A stretch of DNA of 64,000 nt from Bradyrhizobium sp. DOA9 (GTDB lineage Bacteria; Pseudomonadota; Alphaproteobacteria; Rhizobiales; Xanthobacteraceae). The stretch lies in contig NZ_DF820425.1 of the NCBI RefSeq assembly GCF_000617845.2, positions 2,035,725 through 2,099,724 of the forward strand. Reading direction: 5' to 3'. Position 1 is the first letter of the stretch. Every line of letters begins with the position of its first letter. A program made the position numbers and the translations under genes. Positions 61,101 to 64,000 of the stretch are shown piece after piece. The notes beneath the pieces were generated by a model. It saw nothing but the letters and a program-made list of their open reading frames with translations, did no database searches and had not been told where the DNA came from.

Positions 61101-62294
61101 GACCTGCTCCTGCTCGAAGTCGCCAACCGCTTGCGCGGCGCCTTGCGAGCGAGCGACGTGGTCGCGCGCCTCGGCGGCGACGAGTTCGTGGTGATCCTCG
61201 ACCAGTGCGGCGAGATCGACGACGTCCAGCGCATCGCGACCGGGCTGCTAGCCGCGCTCGCCGAGCCCATGGAGCTCGCCGGTCACGAGTGCCATACCAC
61301 GGCCTCGATCGGCATCGCAATGTATCCGGCCAACGGCTCCGATGCGCAGACGCTGACGAAGAATGCCGACATGGCGATGTACCTCGCCAAGGAGGACGGC
61401 AAGAACGGCTATCGCTTCTTCTCCAACGAGGTGAAGACGCAGTCGATCGAGCGGCTGTCGCTGGAAAGCGCGCTGCGCCGCGCGCTGGAACGCGAGCAAT
61501 TCTCGCTCAACTACCAGCCCAAGGTGGACATGGCGACCGGCCAGATCACGGGCGTCGAGGCCCTGCTGCGCTGGGCGCATCCCGATCTCGGCAACGTCTC
61601 GCCCGCGCAATTCATTCCGCTCGCGGAGGAAACCGGGCTGATCGTGCCGATCGGCCGCTGGGTGCTGAAAGAGGCCTGCGCCCAGGCCATGGCCTGGCAG
61701 CGGCGCGGTCTGCTGCCGCTGTCGATGGCGGTCAATTTGTCGCCGCGGCAGTTTGCCGACGAGCATCTGTTGCAGGACGTCGACGAGGCGCTGGCGGCCT
61801 CCGGCATGTCGCCGGTGCTGCTCCAGCTCGAGGTCACCGAGAGCATGATGATGCGCAACGTCGGGCGCGCGCTCAAGGTGCTCGACTCCATCCAGAGCCG
61901 CGGCATTCGTCTCGCCATCGACGATTTCGGCACCGGCTATTCGTCGATGTCGCTGATGAAGCACTTCCCGATCGACACCATCAAGATCGACCGCTCCTTC
62001 GTGCGCGACCTGCCGCAGGATTCGGAGGATCAGGCGATCGCGCAGGCGATCATCAGCATGGGCAAGGCGCTCGGCATGACCGTCGTCGCCGAAGGCGTCG
62101 AGAATGCCGAGCAGGAGGCGTTCCTGCGCACCCATGGCTGCGACGAGATGCAGGGCTTCCTCGTCTCCAAGCCGCTGCCGGCGCGGGAGATGGCCGAGCT
62201 GCTGCGGCCGATGGTGCTGACAGCTGCGCCGCCGCTCCAGCCGGAGGCGGCCGGCGAAGACGCAGCCTCAAGGCTGAAACGCGCTGTCGTCTGA
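58188..62294 (+). CDS. Large cyclic-di-GMP protein: five tandem GAF-like units, GGDEF and EAL
   Basis: A 1368-residue protein. Five copies of a unit of about 182 residues begin near residues 8, 190, 372, 554 and 737, each marked by a version of MFAALSATNEAIL; they look like GAF sensor domains linked by short helices. A GGDEF domain follows (about 908-1085), with intact RLGGDEF near 996, then an EAL domain (about 1098-1350) with GVEALLRW near 1123. Both catalytic signatures are intact, so it could make and break c-di-GMP. No membrane segment is seen, so it is cytoplasmic. Start is GTG 58188. It probably integrates several soluble signals. Confidence 0.9.
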   Translation: MPTTLARTFAALSAINEAILYARSPEELYQKVCDAGFSSGDFLAVAVFLVEPGGRRLRFAAGCGDDIARLRSIMITTEAGTPEGSGVGGEAFRDQKLCVSNDYLNDSRSLAWREGAAKAHIGAAAALPLLCNGKSVGVLYVTRSEAYSLNEQMVSLFERMSANISYALDNFARETARQTSERATRRVNRMFGAISATNEAILRAKTEQELYQLVCDASVNSGKSLATIVLLREPDSHWMKPVAATGQNLELVTQARYSVDPEHPCGQGISGEVFRTQKAIVEDDLASRTRGTPWEQANVNTGVAACVVAPLIRHGESVGVLLFFISRSWAKDEEIVALLLRMAENVSFAIENFGREAEKARIAAEEERLARMFAALSATNEAILRARSRAQLFDLVCEATATGAKFTSATIALVDDRTGLLRVAACYGPNADHVRSFTFSTSDQVPEGRGLTGTAFRTRQPAVSNDVLADDRIAPWHASARRNDIASSAALPLFNGDRLEGVFLFNSPERGTFTPELVELLRKLQANVAFALESFDRADEKARADKQRNRLSGMFEALSATNEAIIRAKTREELFEAACQAAVLGGLFASATIGIVDEEHELVRVVAVKGRLQERMIGRTCSISAGHPEGDGIIGTSLRTRQPSVINDYLHDPRSVHWRTKAVEDGTRAAACFPLLKAGREPVGILLFLAPEENTFTPDLVELLGRLAENVSFALDNFERAEEKARTEAQKERLTRMFAALSATNEAIMRAKSRAELFDLVCLAASSGAKFTSTTIALARAGSDQLEIVASAGPSADTTRNVRLSVDPERPEGRGMSGTAFRTRRPCISNDYLNDDRVRVFHPIVRGDGARSGAAFPLIAHDQAVGVMIYMSTEPGTFTPEFVELLQRLADNVSFAMENFDRTDEKKKADERIEYLASHDSLTDLPNRETFNGLLREAIDAAQRHDHRFAVLFIDLDRFKVINDSLGHEAGDLLLLEVANRLRGALRASDVVARLGGDEFVVILDQCGEIDDVQRIATGLLAALAEPMELAGHECHTTASIGIAMYPANGSDAQTLTKNADMAMYLAKEDGKNGYRFFSNEVKTQSIERLSLESALRRALEREQFSLNYQPKVDMATGQITGVEALLRWAHPDLGNVSPAQFIPLAEETGLIVPIGRWVLKEACAQAMAWQRRGLLPLSMAVNLSPRQFADEHLLQDVDEALAASGMSPVLLQLEVTESMMMRNVGRALKVLDSIQSRGIRLAIDDFGTGYSSMSLMKHFPIDTIKIDRSFVRDLPQDSEDQAIAQAIISMGKALGMTVVAEGVENAEQEAFLRTHGCDEMQGFLVSKPLPAREMAELLRPMVLTAAPPLQPEAAGEDAASRLKRAVV

Positions 62295-62696
62295 CGGCTG
62301 CGGGTGCAACTCGCGGACCTCGTGCTCCTCGCCCTCGGCTTTGCTCGGAAAGTCCTGCGGGGCCGTCAGCGACGTCTGCTCGGTGAACAGCGCGAGAATG
62401 GTACGCGCGCCTTCGGCGAAGCTCGCCCCCTCGCTCACGTTCAACGCGCAGCAGCACGTTGCGCTCATCGGCTCCTGGTCGTCGACCACGGCCATGGCTG
62501 GTCCCCACCACCAGGCGGGCGCGGGCGAACGCTCGTCCCCCGGCACGACATGCCAGCGGGCGAACTCCTCCATCACGCGCTCGAATTCCAGGCGGGCAGC
62601 CTGATGCATGTGGTCGATGCTCCCAGAATAGCGTCGGACGACGGGTAGGCCCGTTGACTTGATCGTCACGTCGCTCGGAAAAATCGGTTCGTGCAA
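62268..62696 (-). CDS. Hypothetical protein, 142 residues
   Basis: The frame from 62696 encodes MHEPIFPSDVTIKSTGLPVV, then a Trp-rich motif PAWWWGPAMAVVDDQEPMSA with a following CCCALNV Cys cluster, and a charged C-terminus. I do not recognise a family. It is convergent with the five-GAF gene and overlaps its end by 27 bases, so one of the two 3' ends must tolerate overlap. Codon composition looks like that of neighbouring genes. Confidence 0.6.
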   Translation of the reverse strand: MHEPIFPSDVTIKSTGLPVVRRYSGSIDHMHQAARLEFERVMEEFARWHVVPGDERSPAPAWWWGPAMAVVDDQEPMSATCCCALNVSEGASFAEGARTILALFTEQTSLTAPQDFPSKAEGEEHEVRELHPQPSDDSAFQP

Positions 62697-62833
62697 CTGG
62701 GCCGAACCATGCAGGCCGACATCGTCGTCGGCAATGCGGAACGCGCGGCGGTCGGCGATGTGCCGGCGCGGCCGCGACAGTTCATTCTAGCCGCTCGAGG
62801 GCAGGACAAGCAAGCGATTGGAGGCGCGATTGC

Positions 62834-63826
62834 CTAACGCGGCCTGAACGGATGCGCCTTCTGGTGCCAGGCCCAGGCCGTGCGGACGATTGTCGGCAGG
62901 TCGGAATGGCCAGGCACGAAGTTCAGCACCTGTCTCGCAGCAGAGGGATCGGCGACCAGAAAGGTGGGATCGCCGGCGCGGCGCGGCTTGACCGTGTGCG
63001 GCACCTCGCGCCCGGTCTCCTGCCTGATGGCGTCGAGGATCTCGCGCACGGAAAAGCCGGAGCCGGTGCCGAGATTGAAGCTGGCGCCGGCATGGCCCTG
63101 CTCCAGAAGCTTCAAGGCCGCCACATGCGCCGCGGCAAGGTCCGTGACGTGGATGTAGTCGCGGATCGCGGTGCCGTCGGGCGTGTCGTAATCGTCGCCG
63201 AACACCGCGAAGTCGACGTGGCCCTGAAGCGCCATCATCGCGCGCGGAATGAGGTGGGTCTCGTTGTCGCGCAGCTCGCCGATGCCGCCCGCCGGATCGG
63301 CGCCGCTGGCGTTGAAATAGCGCAGGCAGAACGCACCGAAGCCATAGGCCGTGCGGTAATCGGCGAGCATGCGCTCGATCATCAGTTTCGAGGCGCCGTA
63401 AGGATTGATCGGCGCGCAAGGAAAGTCTTCCGGCAGCGCCTTGGAATCGGCGTTGCCGTAGACGGCGCCGGTCGAGGAGAACACGATTCGATGGCAGCCG
63501 GCGTTGCGCATCGCCTGCAACAGCGACAGCGTGCCCTGGACGTTGTTGACGTAATATTTCTGCGGGTCGGTCATGGACTCTCCGACCAGGCTCGCCGCAG
63601 CGAAATGCATCACCGCCGTGATCTTGTGGTCGGCGAAGGCGCGCGCCAGCGTTGCGCCGTCGAGCAGATCGCCCGTCACCAGCGGGCCGGACACGAAACT
63701 GCGATGACCTGTCGAGAGATTGTCATAAACGACGGGCTGATAGCCGGCGGCGGTCAATGCGCGGCAGGCATGCGAGCCAATGTAGCCCGCGCCCCCGGTG
63801 ACGAGGACGGTCGGTCGGTCGGTCAT
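62834..63826 (-). CDS. galE: UDP-glucose 4-epimerase
   Basis: A 330-residue NAD-dependent epimerase. NAD motif VTGGAGYIGSHA at the start, active-site region SSTGAVYGN with the catalytic Ser/Thr, and YGASKLMIE with the Tyr-x3-Lys pair; RYFNASGADPAGGIGE matches GalE. It interconverts UDP-glucose and UDP-galactose for surface polysaccharide. It lies just after the WecG-type gene on the same strand, supporting an envelope-sugar locus. Confidence 0.93.
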   Translation of the reverse strand: MTDRPTVLVTGGAGYIGSHACRALTAAGYQPVVYDNLSTGHRSFVSGPLVTGDLLDGATLARAFADHKITAVMHFAAASLVGESMTDPQKYYVNNVQGTLSLLQAMRNAGCHRIVFSSTGAVYGNADSKALPEDFPCAPINPYGASKLMIERMLADYRTAYGFGAFCLRYFNASGADPAGGIGELRDNETHLIPRAMMALQGHVDFAVFGDDYDTPDGTAIRDYIHVTDLAAAHVAALKLLEQGHAGASFNLGTGSGFSVREILDAIRQETGREVPHTVKPRRAGDPTFLVADPSAARQVLNFVPGHSDLPTIVRTAWAWHQKAHPFRPR

Positions 63827-63845
63827 GTCGTGATCTGCTCTTCTC

Positions 63846-64000
63846 TTAGCGGACGGGCCGGTTGCGGCTGAAGAGAAGATAGAGCGCGCGGGGGTTGGTG
63901 GTCAAATAGCGCCAGAGCAGACGGCGCGGCTCGAGCAAGGTGCGCCAGGCCCATTCGAGCCCGAACTTCTGCATCCATTGCGGCGCGCGGGAACGGCTTC
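63846..64000 (-). CDS. WecG/TagA/CpsF-type glycosyltransferase, C-terminal fragment
   Basis: The last 51 codons of a gene that starts outside the window. The residues APQWMQKFGLEWAWRTLLEP and RRLLWRYL are the conserved C-terminal pattern of WecG/TagA/CpsF glycosyltransferases, which add an amino sugar to a lipid-linked precursor. The TAA is at 63846-63848, 19 bases before the galE start. Confidence is limited by the short fragment. Confidence 0.72.
   Translation of the reverse strand, partial: SRSRAPQWMQKFGLEWAWRTLLEPRRLLWRYLTTNPRALYLLFSRNRPVR

Overview
The window is gene-dense, GC-rich DNA that looks like a chromosomal segment of a soil or root-associated alphaproteobacterium, most likely Bradyrhizobium or a close Nitrobacteraceae relative. 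This rests on the product mix (several ABC uptake systems, aromatic acyl-CoA catabolism, many stand-alone substrate-binding proteins, FAH hydrolases and flavin monooxygenases) and on several families of intergenic palindromic repeats. The genus is inferred from general knowledge, not from a search. I saw no rRNA, tRNA, CRISPR array or prophage.

Layout. 1-5.2 kb: an NMT1-type ABC importer with a GntR regulator, divergent from an FAH-family hydrolase and a cyclase-family hydrolase. 5.4-6.05 kb: a MntA/HepT toxin-antitoxin pair whose HepT gene has an in-frame amber codon at the conserved Tyr of its HEPN motif. 6.2-9.3 kb: a GlxA-like AraC regulator divergent from a DJ-1/PfpI protein, then a LivK-like binding protein. 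9.9-24.7 kb: OpgC, a DUF2059 protein, an acyl-CoA synthetase, an AraC regulator, an MFS transporter, a degenerate metallo-beta-lactamase protein, a MetX-like hydrolase with a desaturase, a WYL regulator and GST pair sharing a perfect palindrome, a crotonase homologue, a membrane-anchored TAXI protein and a DUF3307 protein. 24.8-26.1 kb: an apparently complete IS4-family element inserted inside an intergenic repeat. 26.3-28.9 kb: a second WYL regulator with small neighbours and a GST-like protein.

29.0-34.2 kb is a five-gene minus-strand cluster (crotonase, feruloyl-CoA-synthase-like ligase, SDR dehydrogenase, thioesterase, periplasmic binding protein) that looks like uptake and side-chain shortening of phenylpropenoid acids. 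34.3-42.1 kb carries redox and TPP enzymes (SDR, aldehyde dehydrogenase, old yellow enzyme, GFA protein, benzoylformate-decarboxylase-like enzyme, LLM monooxygenase). 42.4-48.3 kb is a plus-strand run: M20 peptidase, GltIJKL acidic amino-acid importer and D-amino-acid aminotransferase, with repeats placed between its genes. 48.9-57.9 kb holds a DUF3616 protein, an amidase and a fused indolepyruvate oxidoreductase with a divergent Lrp regulator, then an FAH hydrolase and a second LLM monooxygenase. 58.2-62.3 kb encodes a 1368-residue protein with five tandem GAF-like units followed by GGDEF and EAL domains. The window closes with galE and the C-terminus of a WecG/TagA glycosyltransferase, so a surface-polysaccharide locus probably continues beyond it.

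The strongest observations are the amber codon at the HepT catalytic/AMPylation tyrosine, the five-GAF cyclic-di-GMP protein, the IS4 insertion with a readable target duplication, the 13-bp palindrome between the WYL and GST genes, dispersed repeats whose ends form the stop codons of three genes, and three enzymes that have lost family active-site residues. I did not find a clearly new multi-gene system.
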